Source: JBGNFV01 sp049645705 (lineage in GTDB: Bacteria > Bacteroidota > Bacteroidia > Cytophagales > Cyclobacteriaceae). Taken from it: DNA of 64,000 nt. The notes beneath the pieces were generated by a model, which was not told where the DNA came from, made no database searches, and worked only from the letters and a program-made list of their open reading frames with translations. The position numbers and the translations under genes were made by a program. Positions within the stretch are counted from its first letter, which is position 1. Each line of letters opens with the position of its first letter. Shown piece by piece: positions 17,826 through 26,688 of this stretch. The stretch covers positions 1-64,000 of the forward strand of contig JBARUK010000098.1 in the NCBI GenBank assembly GCA_049645705.1. Reading direction: 5' to 3'.

Positions 17826-19610
17826 TCAGGCAATTACCTTCTCTATTGATAATGGCAAATACAACCGAAAGGTAGTGCCCGCACCAGGCTTACTTTTGAC
17901 AGTGAGTTCTGCCTGATGGAAGTCTGCAAACTCCTTGCAAAGCAAAAGCCCCAAGCCTGTACCAACCTCATTATCAGTGCCTTTACTAGAAAGATGGTGC
18001 GTCTCTTCAAACAGCATTTTCTGATCCTCGTAGGGTATTCCTATACCTGTATCACACACTACCAGGTGAACGAACATGCCTGACTGCCGGGCGCTTACAG
18101 TCACTTTGCCACTTTCCGGGGTAAACTTCACAGCATTGGAAAGCAGGTTTCGGATAATAAAGTCCAGCATATGTCTGTCTGCAATAACTTCGGGTTCTCC
18201 GCCCTCCTCAAATACCAGGGTAACATTCTTCTCCTGCGCCCTTACACGATGAAGTGTAACATTCTTTTCGATAAGATCTTTGAGTTCCAGTCGTTCCGGT
18301 CTGAATTGTATGGCTCCCATCTGTGAGCGGCTCCACTCCAGCAGGTTTTCCAGTAATACGCTCAGGCTGGTAGTGCTCTCATGCATCCGCTCGGCCAGTC
18401 CCTTCATCTCCTCACGGGTAAGGCCCTGCTCATACGTGATAAATATTTTGAGGAAGGAAGTCAGGGTAGCCATGGGGCCTTTCAGGTCATGAGCAATAAT
18501 ACTGAAGAACTTATCTTTCGTGTTATTGAGCTGCTTGAGCCGGTTTTCGGAGATGTGTAACTTATGATTTGCCTCTATGAGATGGTTGTTCTGTCCGGCC
18601 AGTGCATTATTTTTCTCTTTTATAAGCTGTACCTGCTTATTCAGTCGCTCCAGCATGCCGGTGTAGGCAGTATATAGCCGCCTGACTTCTGCAGATGAGG
18701 ATGGTGAATCCATGCTGAGGCTGTCAATGTCGAAGTCACGTTCCTGTACCTTATCCATAGAGTCGGTCAGGTCCGTAAGTGGCCTTAGGATGTGCCGCGA
18801 CAGGACATGACTGAATACTAACGATATGAGTACACAGAGAACCACCATCCATATGAATCTGTCGCGGATAGCATCTACCAGTTCTTTCTCTTTATACCCT
18901 GCTTCCACATTCACCTTCTGAAGATATTCTCCCAAGCGCATCCCTGATTCGTGAAGCTCTGAAATCAGTCCGCCTTTATTGACCATGCCGATCTTCCTGC
19001 TCATAACAGCCAGCTCGTTAAAGGCCTCCCGGTAGTTTTCCAGGGCGCGGGCGGCTTTGTCCCTGTTTCTGCCATTTTTCAACCCCTCCAGTAGTTTATC
19101 AGCTTGCTTATTGAAGGCAAATACATAGGCTGCCTCTCCCCGCATCAGAAAATCTTTCTCATGACGGCGCAGAGTAAGCAGGTATTCGGGAGGTAGGACT
19201 GTCGGGTAGTTCTCAAGCTCATGAGCAAAATCTCTCATGGCACCCTCTGTCCCATGATCTTTATACCCCCGGGTCAGCAGGGCTTTTACCAGTCGATCGA
19301 AACTTTCTTCGTAAGCCAGGTAAAGTTGCTGAAAAGCAGCAGTCTGCTGCTGAATACCAAATGGCCCGGTGGTGGAATGCCGTAGTGAATCTATACTTGC
19401 CGATACACTCTCTGAGAGCCTGTTTCTCTGAACCAGGAGTAAACTGGATTCTTCAGTATAAAAACGGGAATTGGTAATATCTGCCGAGAGGAAATCGACA
19501 TCAGTCTTTGTAAGAAGCAGGGCGCCGGAGTATAGGTTGTTTACCTTATCACGAACCGACCTGACTGCCTCTGCCCTGTCAAAATGCCACACTGAAGCAA
19601 ATGCAAGCAA
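17826..19610 (-). CDS. Membrane sensor histidine kinase (HAMP, HisKA, HATPase)
   Basis: The frame beginning with TTG at 19610 gives 594 residues. They comprise a periplasmic sensor of about 220 residues, a transmembrane helix (FIWMVVLCVLISLVFSHVLS), HAMP, and a coiled coil. Then come the phosphoacceptor box SIIAHDLKGPM and the ATPase motifs N (NLLSNAVKF), G1 (DTGIGI) and G2 (GTGLGLLLCKEF). The in-frame sequence continues upstream of TTG as a hydrophobic helix (TIAFLFFASLIILLAFASV), so the real N-terminus is longer. That region has no ATG, GTG or further TTG before a TAA at 19664-19662. An ATG at 19668 in another frame would join if one A were absent from the AAA that follows, so a frameshift or sequence error is likely. 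No response regulator is adjacent. Confidence 0.88.
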   Translation of the reverse strand: MLAFASVWHFDRAEAVRSVRDKVNNLYSGALLLTKTDVDFLSADITNSRFYTEESSLLLVQRNRLSESVSASIDSLRHSTTGPFGIQQQTAAFQQLYLAYEESFDRLVKALLTRGYKDHGTEGAMRDFAHELENYPTVLPPEYLLTLRRHEKDFLMRGEAAYVFAFNKQADKLLEGLKNGRNRDKAARALENYREAFNELAVMSRKIGMVNKGGLISELHESGMRLGEYLQKVNVEAGYKEKELVDAIRDRFIWMVVLCVLISLVFSHVLSRHILRPLTDLTDSMDKVQERDFDIDSLSMDSPSSSAEVRRLYTAYTGMLERLNKQVQLIKEKNNALAGQNNHLIEANHKLHISENRLKQLNNTKDKFFSIIAHDLKGPMATLTSFLKIFITYEQGLTREEMKGLAERMHESTTSLSVLLENLLEWSRSQMGAIQFRPERLELKDLIEKNVTLHRVRAQEKNVTLVFEEGGEPEVIADRHMLDFIIRNLLSNAVKFTPESGKVTVSARQSGMFVHLVVCDTGIGIPYEDQKMLFEETHHLSSKGTDNEVGTGLGLLLCKEFADFHQAELTVKSKPGAGTTFRLYLPLSIEKVIA

Positions 19611-19812
19611 TATAATAAGGCTTGCAAAGAACAGAAAGGCGATGGTAAGTAGTGGAGTACTTTAGCATAGAATTACTACGAAGCCCTGTATTTTGCATTA
19701 ATATTTAGGCAAAAACAAGGCACATATCAATATTTTCAGCTGGTTTGGCTAAAGCTGATCGTAGCGGTTGGATGATAGCTGTGTAATAAGTAAAACCGGG
19801 TGGACTTTCCGG

Positions 19813-20460
19813 TTATTTCTTCTTCTTAAGACTTTTGATAAAGCTGGCCCAGTTAAACGGGTTTAGCAGGGGGTTTGGCCTCGGACCGAAACGGTCATTC
19901 ATGTATTGTATCTGCTGCTGCTGGTAGTAGCGGTAGTTCAGCTCTCCATCCATAGGGGTACTATTGAACATACTAGCCATCAGCTCTTCGTTCAGGTTTT
20001 CGGCCAGGTTGTCGTAGTTACCATCATCGGGCAGGTCCATAGCCAGAACAGCCTCTTTAAAAAGCTCTTCAGTAGGGTATGGCAGCACCTCTACGGTGGG
20101 CAGCACGGTAGTGTCTTCGCTGAGCTCAATGACTACGGAGTAGGTATCTTTGTCTATATCGGGTATTACCAGGCTTCTTTTCCTGAAACCTACCGAACTT
20201 ATGACAACGCTGTCACCTTCAAGTACCGGCATAGAAAAGTAACCGAAGCTACTGGTGGTGGTACCACGGCCTGCCAGTGGCACATATACGTGTACGCCGG
20301 GCACCGGCTCTTCAGTACCGGCCTGTATGACCACTCCGCTAAACTGGATGACATCTTTCTCCTTGCCCCCGTCTTCCTGCGCATACGCTGCCTGACCGGT
20401 CAGCAGACCGGCAAAGGCAAAAAACATGAAGAGAAAGAGGTATTTAGTATGTTGAATCAA
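19813..20460 (-). CDS. Exported protein with carboxypeptidase-like regulatory (TonB-plug associated) domain
   Basis: A 215-residue protein. Residues 1-27 are a signal peptide (..GLLTGQAAYAQ). Residues about 38-115 form a CarboxypepD_reg-like beta-sandwich: FSGVVIQAGTEEPVPGVHVY, then GTTTSSFGYFSMPV and VVISSVGFRKR, the pattern found at the N-terminus of SusC-type receptors. The remaining 100 residues have no recognised domain and end in a basic tail (SFIKSLKKKK). It stands alone, not joined to a receptor. The role, probably in the cell envelope, is unknown. Confidence 0.85.
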   Translation of the reverse strand: MIQHTKYLFLFMFFAFAGLLTGQAAYAQEDGGKEKDVIQFSGVVIQAGTEEPVPGVHVYVPLAGRGTTTSSFGYFSMPVLEGDSVVISSVGFRKRSLVIPDIDKDTYSVVIELSEDTTVLPTVEVLPYPTEELFKEAVLAMDLPDDGNYDNLAENLNEELMASMFNSTPMDGELNYRYYQQQQIQYMNDRFGPRPNPLLNPFNWASFIKSLKKKK

Positions 20461-20584
20461 AATGAATCTGTTTACTGGGACTCAATTTCCGGTCACTCTA
20501 CCGTGAATTTAAGACTTCGGTTTCTGTTATAATAATTATCTTACGAAAAAATAGTTCCCGGCGTATATAAGTGATCGCCTTTTT

Positions 20585-20965
20585 ATGCGACTAAAACATT
20601 TTAATCTGCCATTTGCGGCCCAACTTTTTAAGGCGCTGAGCGACGAGGCACGCGTACGTATCCTGCTGCTGCTACAGGAGAAACGTGACCTCAGTATCTC
20701 TGACCTGGAGCTGATACTGGATTTCACTCAAACCAAAACAAGCAGGCATATTACGTACCTGAAGCATGCCGGTATACTGACCAGCCGCAAAGCAGACCAA
20801 TACGTCCTCTACTATATTAAGGAAGAGGTGGAAATCTTTGTCCGCCAAATGCTGGAATACGTACAGAGGGACACCAGGCTGCAAAAGGACCTGGAGGTAC
20901 ACGATATACTTGCCTCTAACCGGGAGCTGGCCAAAAACAAGGTGAGCATCCGCTGGCAACCCTGA
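20585..20965 (+). CDS. ArsR-family transcriptional regulator
   Basis: A 126-residue winged-helix protein: FKALSDEARVRILLLLQEKR is the classic ArsR first half, followed by the recognition helix TKTSRHITYLKHAGILTSRK and a beta-wing QYVLYYI. The usual metal-binding ELCVCDL motif is replaced by DLSISDLEL, so it is not an arsenite-type sensor by that site. It precedes a HAD phosphatase on the same strand (66-nt gap); the target is unknown. It is divergent from the CarboxypepD-like gene, a possible target. Confidence 0.9.
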   Translation: MRLKHFNLPFAAQLFKALSDEARVRILLLLQEKRDLSISDLELILDFTQTKTSRHITYLKHAGILTSRKADQYVLYYIKEEVEIFVRQMLEYVQRDTRLQKDLEVHDILASNRELAKNKVSIRWQP

Positions 20966-21031
20966 ACAACTTTAACCAAACTGTCTGCGTTGACATAACA
21001 GGCCCACGGCAGGCCCCCGCAAAACGATCTG

Positions 21032-21733
21032 ATGAGAAAGACCTACAAGCACATCTTCTTCGACCTGGACCACACTCTCTGGGACTATGAAAAAAACTCC
21101 CATGAGACCCTTACTGAGCTGTACTACCACTACCGGCTGTATGAGTTTAACAAATTTACGGTCGACGAACTGATCGAACGCTTCCAGGTGATCAATCGTA
21201 AGCTCTGGCGCCTGTTTAACGAAGGCAAGGTCACATCGAGATACCTGCGGAAAAAGCGTTTCCTTGATGTGTTCGACAGCCTGGGACTGAACCGGAACTT
21301 TGTACCGGAGTCATTTACGGATGACTACGTAAGGCTGTGTCCGCAAAAGACTAACCTGATCCCCCATACCTTCGAAGTACTGGATTACCTGAAGAACAAG
21401 GCGTATACGATGCACATAATCACGAACGGATTCAGGGATGTGCAACACCTGAAGCTGTCGAAAAGCAGGCTTTCTGACTACTTTACCGAAATAGTGACCA
21501 GTGACTGCACCGGCTTTAAGAAACCCCATCGCCAGATATTTGAATACTCGCTGGAAAAAGCAAATGCCATAAGCACAGACTGCATCATGGTAGGCGATAA
21601 CCTGGAGGCGGACGTGCTGGGTGCCAGCGGTGTACAGATGGACCAGGTATACTATAACCGGCATAACCTGAAGCACGCCGAACGCCCCAGTTTTGAGATC
21701 ACCTGCCTTAGCGAACTGCAGAGAATCTTCTAG
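21032..21733 (+). CDS. HAD hydrolase, YjjG-type (pyrimidine nucleotidase family)
   Basis: A 233-residue cytoplasmic HAD phosphatase. Motif I is FFDLDHTLWDY, with nucleophile Asp11 and acid/base Asp13; motif II lies in IITNGFRDVQ; motif III is the Lys in GFKKPH; motif IV is VGDNLEADV. The helical cap and the DHTLWDYEKNS start are typical of the YjjG/YfnB subfamily, which removes phosphate from non-canonical nucleoside monophosphates; the substrate here is inferred only from the family. Length is normal. It probably shares a transcript with the ArsR gene. Confidence 0.9.
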   Translation: MRKTYKHIFFDLDHTLWDYEKNSHETLTELYYHYRLYEFNKFTVDELIERFQVINRKLWRLFNEGKVTSRYLRKKRFLDVFDSLGLNRNFVPESFTDDYVRLCPQKTNLIPHTFEVLDYLKNKAYTMHIITNGFRDVQHLKLSKSRLSDYFTEIVTSDCTGFKKPHRQIFEYSLEKANAISTDCIMVGDNLEADVLGASGVQMDQVYYNRHNLKHAERPSFEITCLSELQRIF

Positions 21734-21833
21734 CCCCGTCTCGTACGTCAATCAATCGATTGCAGTGATGGCTTTTCAAAGGCTATTACCTAACTTAGCA
21801 TCATCAAAAAACTGAAATAAAGATCAATACCTT

Positions 21834-23468
21834 ATGTCTAACGGATTATTTAAGGTACCCGTACCACATAACGAACCAATAAAATCATATGCCCCCGGCA
21901 CACCTGAGCGCAAAGAGCTCAAAGCTATGCTGGAGAAGCTTCGCTCGGAAGAGGCGGACATACCTATGTATATAGGCGGCGATATGGTCCGCACGGACAA
22001 TAAGATCCGTCTGAGTCCTCCCCATGACCATAAGCACACGCTTGGCCACTTTCACGAAGGAGACACGTCTCATGTAGAGCAGGCTGTGACGGCTTCGCTG
22101 AATGCCAGGGAACAATGGGCTGCACTCTCATGGGAGCACAGAGCAGGTATATTTCTGAAAGCAGCCGAGCTGATAGCAGGGCCATGGCGTGCCAGGCTGA
22201 ATGCCGCTACTATGCTGGGACAGTCTAAAAATGCCTTCCAGGCAGAGATAGATAGCGCCTGCGAGATAGTGGATTTCCTGAGGTTCAATGCTGCCTATAT
22301 GACGGAGATATACGCCCAGCAGCCCCAGTCGGCTCCCGGCGTGTGGAACAGGCTCGAACACAGAGGCCTGGAAGGGTTCATTTTTGCTATTACGCCGTTT
22401 AACTTTACGGCTATAGCGGGTAACCTGCCTGCTGCACCTGCCATGATGGGCAACACGGTGGTATGGAAGCCTGCCTATACCCAGGTATACGCGGCTGATG
22501 TTCTGATGAAGGTATTCCGCGAAGCAGGTCTGCCTGATGGTGTGATAAACCTTATTTACGTAGACGGCCCGGTAGCAGGAGATGTGATCTTCAACCATCC
22601 TGATTTTGCCGGTCTTCACTTTACCGGTAGTACGGGCGTGTTCCGTCACCTGTGGAAGACTATTGGTGAGAACATCCATAAGTACAAGACCTACCCCAGG
22701 ATAGTAGGTGAAACAGGCGGTAAGGACTTTGTGGTGGCACACACCAGTGCCGATGCCCGCCAGGTAGCCACCGGACTTGCCCGTGGTGCATTCGAATTCC
22801 AGGGCCAGAAATGTTCGGCCGCCAGCCGTGCCTACATACCGGCTAACCTGTGGGACGATGTAAAGGAGTATTTGCTGGAAGATATTAAGTCCTTCAAAGT
22901 GGGCGGTGTAGAGAACTTCGGCAACTTCGTCAATGCGGTGATCGATGAGAAGTCGTTTGATAAAATAGCCGGATACATCGATAAAGCAAAAGAATCAAGT
23001 ATGTCCGAGGTTATTGCCGGTGGCACGTACGATAAGTCTAAGGGATACTTTGTAGACCCTACGGTGATCCTGACCAAGGACCCTCAGTACCTGACTATGT
23101 GCGAGGAGATATTCGGTCCGGTGCTGACTATATATGTGTACCAGCCTGATAACTTCCTGGATACGCTGGACCTTATAGACCAGACATCTGAGTATGCCCT
23201 GACGGGAGCTATCTTCAGCCGTGATCGCTATGCCGTAGATACGGCTATGAAGAGACTGAAGCATGCAGCCGGTAACTTCTATATAAACGATAAACCTACG
23301 GGTGCCGTAGTAGGCCAGCAGCCTTTCGGAGGTGCACGGGCCAGTGGTACTAATGACAAGGCGGGTTCTATGCTGAACCTGCTGAGGTGGGTATCGCCGC
23401 GCACGATCAAGGAAACATTTGTTTCCCCTACGGACTACCGATATCCTTTTCTTAAGGACGGTGAATAA
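21834..23468 (+). CDS. pruA: L-glutamate gamma-semialdehyde (1-pyrroline-5-carboxylate) dehydrogenase
   Basis: A 544-residue enzyme of proline catabolism that oxidises glutamate semialdehyde to glutamate with NAD+. The start MSNGLFKVPVPHNEPIKSY is typical of the monofunctional type of animals and Bacteroidota. The active site shows Glu293 in VGETGGKDF and the nucleophile Cys327 in GQKCSAASR; the nucleotide site is ITPFNFTAIAGN. The C-terminal PFGGARASGTNDKAGS is also conserved. Length is normal for the family (about 540). No proline dehydrogenase gene is adjacent. A TACCTAACTTAGC box lies about 35 nt upstream and a terminator follows. Confidence 0.96.
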   Translation: MSNGLFKVPVPHNEPIKSYAPGTPERKELKAMLEKLRSEEADIPMYIGGDMVRTDNKIRLSPPHDHKHTLGHFHEGDTSHVEQAVTASLNAREQWAALSWEHRAGIFLKAAELIAGPWRARLNAATMLGQSKNAFQAEIDSACEIVDFLRFNAAYMTEIYAQQPQSAPGVWNRLEHRGLEGFIFAITPFNFTAIAGNLPAAPAMMGNTVVWKPAYTQVYAADVLMKVFREAGLPDGVINLIYVDGPVAGDVIFNHPDFAGLHFTGSTGVFRHLWKTIGENIHKYKTYPRIVGETGGKDFVVAHTSADARQVATGLARGAFEFQGQKCSAASRAYIPANLWDDVKEYLLEDIKSFKVGGVENFGNFVNAVIDEKSFDKIAGYIDKAKESSMSEVIAGGTYDKSKGYFVDPTVILTKDPQYLTMCEEIFGPVLTIYVYQPDNFLDTLDLIDQTSEYALTGAIFSRDRYAVDTAMKRLKHAAGNFYINDKPTGAVVGQQPFGGARASGTNDKAGSMLNLLRWVSPRTIKETFVSPTDYRYPFLKDGE

Positions 23469-23480
23469 AGAATGATAACA

Positions 23481-23508
23481 AAAGACCCCGCTCAGGGGTC
23501 TTTTTTTT
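23481..23508 (+). terminator. Intrinsic terminator of pruA
   Basis: AGACCCC/GGGGTCT stem with a GCTCA loop and eight T. The T-run abuts the ATG of the next gene at 23509. Confidence 0.92.
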
Positions 23509-23955
23509 ATGTATCGAACCATTCTATTCATTTTCATGATTCTCCCCGTGCTCTCATGCCAGCAGCAGGAAGAAGAATCCGGTCCTGAACCTTATACAAA
23601 TACAGGCGAGGCCAGCTTTTACGGCAGGGGATTCCAGGGCCAGAAAACCGCCGACGGCAGCCGGTTTAATAAAGACAGCCTGACAGCGGCCCATCTCTAC
23701 CTGCCCTTTGGCACGGTAGTAAAAGTAGACAACCTGGAAACTAACAAGTCAGTAGATGTGACCATAACGGACCGCGGACCCTACTCCGGGGACCGGCTCA
23801 TAGACCTTTCGCGTGCCGCAGCAGACAGCCTGGGCATGGTAGAAGATGGTACAGCTGAAGTACGTATTACTATAATGGAAGCTGCCGAGGGCTATACTGT
23901 GGCAGACAGCGTGGCCGAAGACCGTAGAGAAGAGCTAATAAAAAGAGAAAATTAA
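23509..23955 (+). CDS. RlpA-like lipoprotein (septal-ring lytic transglycosylase family)
   Basis: A 148-residue protein with lipobox PVLSC (Cys17). Its single double-psi beta-barrel domain has the RlpA signature: GEASFYGRGFQGQKTADG, then AAHLYLPFGTVVKV and the VTITDRGPYSGDRLIDLSRA block, where Asp in TDRGP is the catalytic residue in the family. There is no SPOR domain, so this is a short variant. RlpA proteins act on peptidoglycan at the outer membrane. The ATG directly follows the T-run of the pruA terminator, so translation depends on read-through or on a promoter inside pruA. Confidence 0.88.
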   Translation: MYRTILFIFMILPVLSCQQQEEESGPEPYTNTGEASFYGRGFQGQKTADGSRFNKDSLTAAHLYLPFGTVVKVDNLETNKSVDVTITDRGPYSGDRLIDLSRAAADSLGMVEDGTAEVRITIMEAAEGYTVADSVAEDRREELIKREN

Positions 23956-24078
23956 ATCTTGTAAAAGTAACAATAAGAACATTATTCAATTCTTGGTCTA
24001 AAAAACACCCTTTCATTCTCCGTGCATGTACTTTATACGGCCCTTAACTCATTTTTAAGATTAAAATATCGTTAAGTG

Positions 24079-24109
24079 TTTCAAAATCAGAATTTTATTG
24101 TTAGTTTAG
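24079..24109 (+). promoter_or_regulatory. Candidate promoter (TTTC-N19-TAGTTTAG)
   Basis: TAGTTTAG differs from TANNTTTG at one position and has TTTC 19 nt upstream. The start would fall near 24115, exactly where the hairpin-rich segment begins. Confidence 0.5.
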
Positions 24110-24113
24110 CTAT

Positions 24114-24216
24114 TCGCCCTAAAGGTTTTTAGCTATATGGGCGGGTGTTTTCCCGGATGCTGTAGCAAAGCATCCTCCCAAAGTTCAAATTGGGCATGAG
24201 TACCTTTTACAGGTAT
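24114..24216 (+). ncRNA. Candidate structured RNA or regulatory leader upstream of dinB-like gene
   Basis: About 100 nt with consecutive hairpins: CGCCC/GGGCG enclosing a 19-nt loop, CGGG/CCCG, GATGCT/AGCATC and CCCA/TGGG. They are followed by a terminator-like TACC/GGTA stem and seven T. A candidate promoter ends at its 5' side. It could be a free small RNA or an attenuating leader for the DinB gene at 24259. It does not match a riboswitch that I recognise. The rest of 23956-24258 holds nothing else visible. Confidence 0.45.
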
Positions 24217-24258
24217 TTTTTTATCTGGTGATTCTTTTAACCTCAATCAAACGCTGAT

Positions 24259-24771
24259 ATGGATGCTTTCCCAATTGCTGAAGAATGTGCTGATTCTCAC
24301 AAAATCCTGTTTAATGCGCTTGAAGGAACCAATGCCCACCTAAAGCCTGAGATTGTTATGGAGGGTCTTACGGCTGAAGTAGCAGGTAAGGAGGTTCCCG
24401 GATCTCCTTATACGATCTGGCAACTATTACGGCATCTTAATTTCTGGCAGGACAGATTTACAAAGTACCTGCTGAATGAAAAAGTACACCCGGTAGCCCA
24501 CTCTGCTGTGGGATGGACCTGCGATAAGGCCCCGGCTTCCGAGACAGGTTTGCAGATGGAAATAGCTCGTTTCCTAAAAAGTCTGGACAAAGTGAAGGAA
24601 ATGCTGGACGACCCTACAAAGGAATTTGATGAAGTAAGCGGTGGCTATAGTACCGCATATGATGCTGTACAGAGTATGGCTTCGCACTGCAGCTACCATC
24701 TGGGTCAAATCATGCTACTCAGACAGTTATTATCTGCTTACCCTCCTCCTTCCGGCGGGTATGCATGGTAA
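24259..24771 (+). CDS. DinB-family protein
   Basis: A 170-residue four-helix-bundle protein. The three family His ligands are plausible in SHKILFNALEG near the N-terminus, in WQLLRHLNFWQDR, and in SHCSYHLGQIMLLRQLL near the end. DinB-like proteins bind a divalent metal and some act as thiol-dependent transferases; the substrate is unknown. The helix order and the C-terminal YHLGQI box are characteristic. It ends at a clear terminator. A structured RNA segment precedes it. Confidence 0.87.
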   Translation: MDAFPIAEECADSHKILFNALEGTNAHLKPEIVMEGLTAEVAGKEVPGSPYTIWQLLRHLNFWQDRFTKYLLNEKVHPVAHSAVGWTCDKAPASETGLQMEIARFLKSLDKVKEMLDDPTKEFDEVSGGYSTAYDAVQSMASHCSYHLGQIMLLRQLLSAYPPPSGGYAW

Positions 24772-24803
24772 ACCATGTGTTAATTCGACCGAAAACCAAC
24801 CAC

Positions 24804-24834
24804 AAAGCCTCCCTTACAGGAGGCTTTCTTTTTT
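24804..24834 (+). terminator. Terminator of the dinB-like gene
   Basis: AAAGCCTCC/GGAGGCTTT stem, CTTACA loop, then CTTTTTT. Confidence 0.92.
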
Positions 24835-24925
24835 CAGATCATTACATGAGTAGGAATAGCCGGTTTCCGATTTACCCGGTACGATGAAACCTTGTACTTT
24901 AGCATAAGAAATAAAATTCTGAGTA

Positions 24926-25774
24926 ATGATCAAAAATTACAAAAGCATCATGACGGGAGGTTTAGCTCTCCTGGCCATGATCACAGGCTGTAACAAGGAG
25001 GAAGAAACACTGATCCTTGAAGGAAAGACTGATGAAGAAAAGCAGGAGATCGCCGTACAATTTGCGACTGAGCAATATGAAATGTACGATGGCTTCTCCA
25101 GCGGGATGGCTTATGCCGATGCTGGTATGGAATCTGCAGAAGGCGGAAGGCTGAGCGAAGAATGCTATACCCTTACGTATACTGCTTCTGAGACGGACCT
25201 TGAGTACCTTATAGATTTCGGTGATCGTTGTGAAACACCGGAAGGTCAGATACTGGCAGGAGCTATAGAAGTAAATATCGGGTTCGGTGTCACGGAAGAG
25301 ACCATATTCCTGACGACCGTATATGAATTCCTGGACTACGAGGTAGATGGCCACGTATTTAACGGAAAGATAATAATGGACGGCATGGCTTTATCTTTCG
25401 AGGAAGAGCCTGTGCAGGATCCTACTATTACGCTATCTATGGTAGATGGAAAGCATACGTACCCTGACGGAACGTATTTCTTACTGAACCGCGAATGGAC
25501 GCTCACTCCTGACGCGCAGAATGCCGGTATTACGCTTGTTACCGGCCAGTCTTCAGGTAAGACACGTATAGGGCTGAATTTCTCGGCTACTATCGACGAA
25601 GCGCTTGAGTTAAATGAAGCCTGCCAGCTGGACGGTACACCTGTAGCCGGACTTTGGAGTGCTTCTGTCTCCGAACTGGGCGACATCAGCATAGACTATG
25701 GCAGCGGTGAGTGTGATGATATTATTACAATGACATACAACGGCACATCGTATACTATTGATGTGAACGAATAA
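24926..25774 (+). CDS. Lipoprotein of unknown function
   Basis: A 282-residue protein with a lipobox MITGC (Cys22) and an acidic linker after it (NKEEETLILEGKTDEEKQE). The rest is beta-rich, Gly/Thr/Glu-rich and has three Cys (EECYTLTY, GDRCETPEG, NEACQLDG) and a final GECDD, so disulfides are possible. A TACTTTAGC box lies about 25 nt upstream and a terminator follows, so it is monocistronic. No family is recognised; it is probably a surface or periplasmic-facing lipoprotein. Confidence 0.85.
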   Translation: MIKNYKSIMTGGLALLAMITGCNKEEETLILEGKTDEEKQEIAVQFATEQYEMYDGFSSGMAYADAGMESAEGGRLSEECYTLTYTASETDLEYLIDFGDRCETPEGQILAGAIEVNIGFGVTEETIFLTTVYEFLDYEVDGHVFNGKIIMDGMALSFEEEPVQDPTITLSMVDGKHTYPDGTYFLLNREWTLTPDAQNAGITLVTGQSSGKTRIGLNFSATIDEALELNEACQLDGTPVAGLWSASVSELGDISIDYGSGECDDIITMTYNGTSYTIDVNE

Positions 25775-25804
25775 TATGGTTCAGGTATAGCTTATTAGCG
25801 AATG

Positions 25805-25830
25805 AAAGCCGGCACTTGTCGGCTTTTTTT
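25805..25830 (+). terminator. Terminator of the 24926 lipoprotein gene
   Basis: AAAGCCG/CGGCTTT stem with a GCACTTGT loop and a T-run. Confidence 0.9.
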
Positions 25831-26171
25831 ATGGCCTTTACCAAGGCATGATCAGTCTATGCACCTGCGAAATTTTCACTGGTAAAGCTATCAACAACCA
25901 CTTTTGTCTGGTATGACCAAACCACTATAGCTGAAGGCAAAGAGGTGGCAGAACAAGCTAAAACTATATGAAAATACCAGTTGATCTTCATGCATTTTGC
26001 TCTTAAAATATTAGATTAACCATTCGTTATAACTGAAGTAAATAGCACTAAAGGTGGATTGATGGCGGTTGCTGGAGAAAGTGAATTCAATACAGTATGC
26101 CCTTTCTGCAATACTGATAAGGATCTTTGTGTAGCAATAGGTTTTGAAGCGGTACAGTAACCTAACTCCAT
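25831..26171. other. Intergenic stretch, no convincing gene
   Basis: About 340 bp. The only suggestive frame is plus 26062-26160, a 32-residue ORF with CPFCNTDKDLC. It lacks a recognisable promoter, has no homologue that I know, and may be chance or the remnant of a zinc-ribbon gene. Confidence 0.5.
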
Positions 26172-26210
26172 AAAAAAAGCACCTTCTGATGATCAGAAGG
26201 TGCTTTTTTT
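26172..26210. terminator. Bidirectional terminator, perfect 19-bp inverted repeat
   Basis: Seven A, then GCACCTTCTGAT, one central G, and the exact complement ending in seven T. It lies just downstream of the minus gene ending at 26221 and can act on both strands. Confidence 0.92.
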
Positions 26211-26220
26211 ATGGCATCAA

Positions 26221-26622
26221 TCAATTTCCGGCCTTATCCCCGGGCTGGGTTCTGGCCTTAATGAAATCATAGTCCAGCAGGCGGCTTAGCCTGTCTGTAT
26301 GCTCTTCCTTACCTGCCTTTTCCTGTTCTATATGGTCGGTCAGGTAGTGGTCGTGACCGATGATCATATGTCTCATGATCTGGTCAGGGTTTTCAGGCCT
26401 GGTATAGTACAGGGCCACGTAATCCTCTTCTCCCAAACCATACCTGTGAATCAGATCACCTACCTTGTCCTCTACCTGGGGCTGCTCGTGTCCGGCAAAG
26501 CCAAAATAGCGGATGTTCTCATTTTCTTCCTGTAGATTATCTGAAAAAGTAGTTTCCAGGTCTTTCTTAAACTCTTCGGTGTCACCATCTGACAGCCGAT
26601 ATATCATTACGTAATTATTCAT
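26221..26622 (-). CDS. Small acidic cytoplasmic protein, unknown
   Basis: A 133-residue soluble protein beginning MNNYVMIYRLSDGDTEEFKK. It is rich in Asp, Glu and His (HMIIGHDHYLTDHIEQEK), with no signal peptide or membrane segment. The N-terminal half could be a ferredoxin-like alpha/beta fold (a beta strand, a helix with EEFKKDLE, a strand RYFGFAG), but that is only a pattern. It is monocistronic with a strong terminator after it. Family not recognised. Confidence 0.78.
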   Translation of the reverse strand: MNNYVMIYRLSDGDTEEFKKDLETTFSDNLQEENENIRYFGFAGHEQPQVEDKVGDLIHRYGLGEEDYVALYYTRPENPDQIMRHMIIGHDHYLTDHIEQEKAGKEEHTDRLSRLLDYDFIKARTQPGDKAGN

Positions 26623-26688
26623 TTCTCTAAAATTTTTGAGTTACGTAATTAATAACCAGCCAAAGGCCAAGATGTTGACCTTCAAACG

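Noticed and set aside
26062..26160. 32-codon ORF with CPFCNTDKDLC
   Set aside because: Too short, no promoter or homologue; may be a zinc-ribbon remnant.
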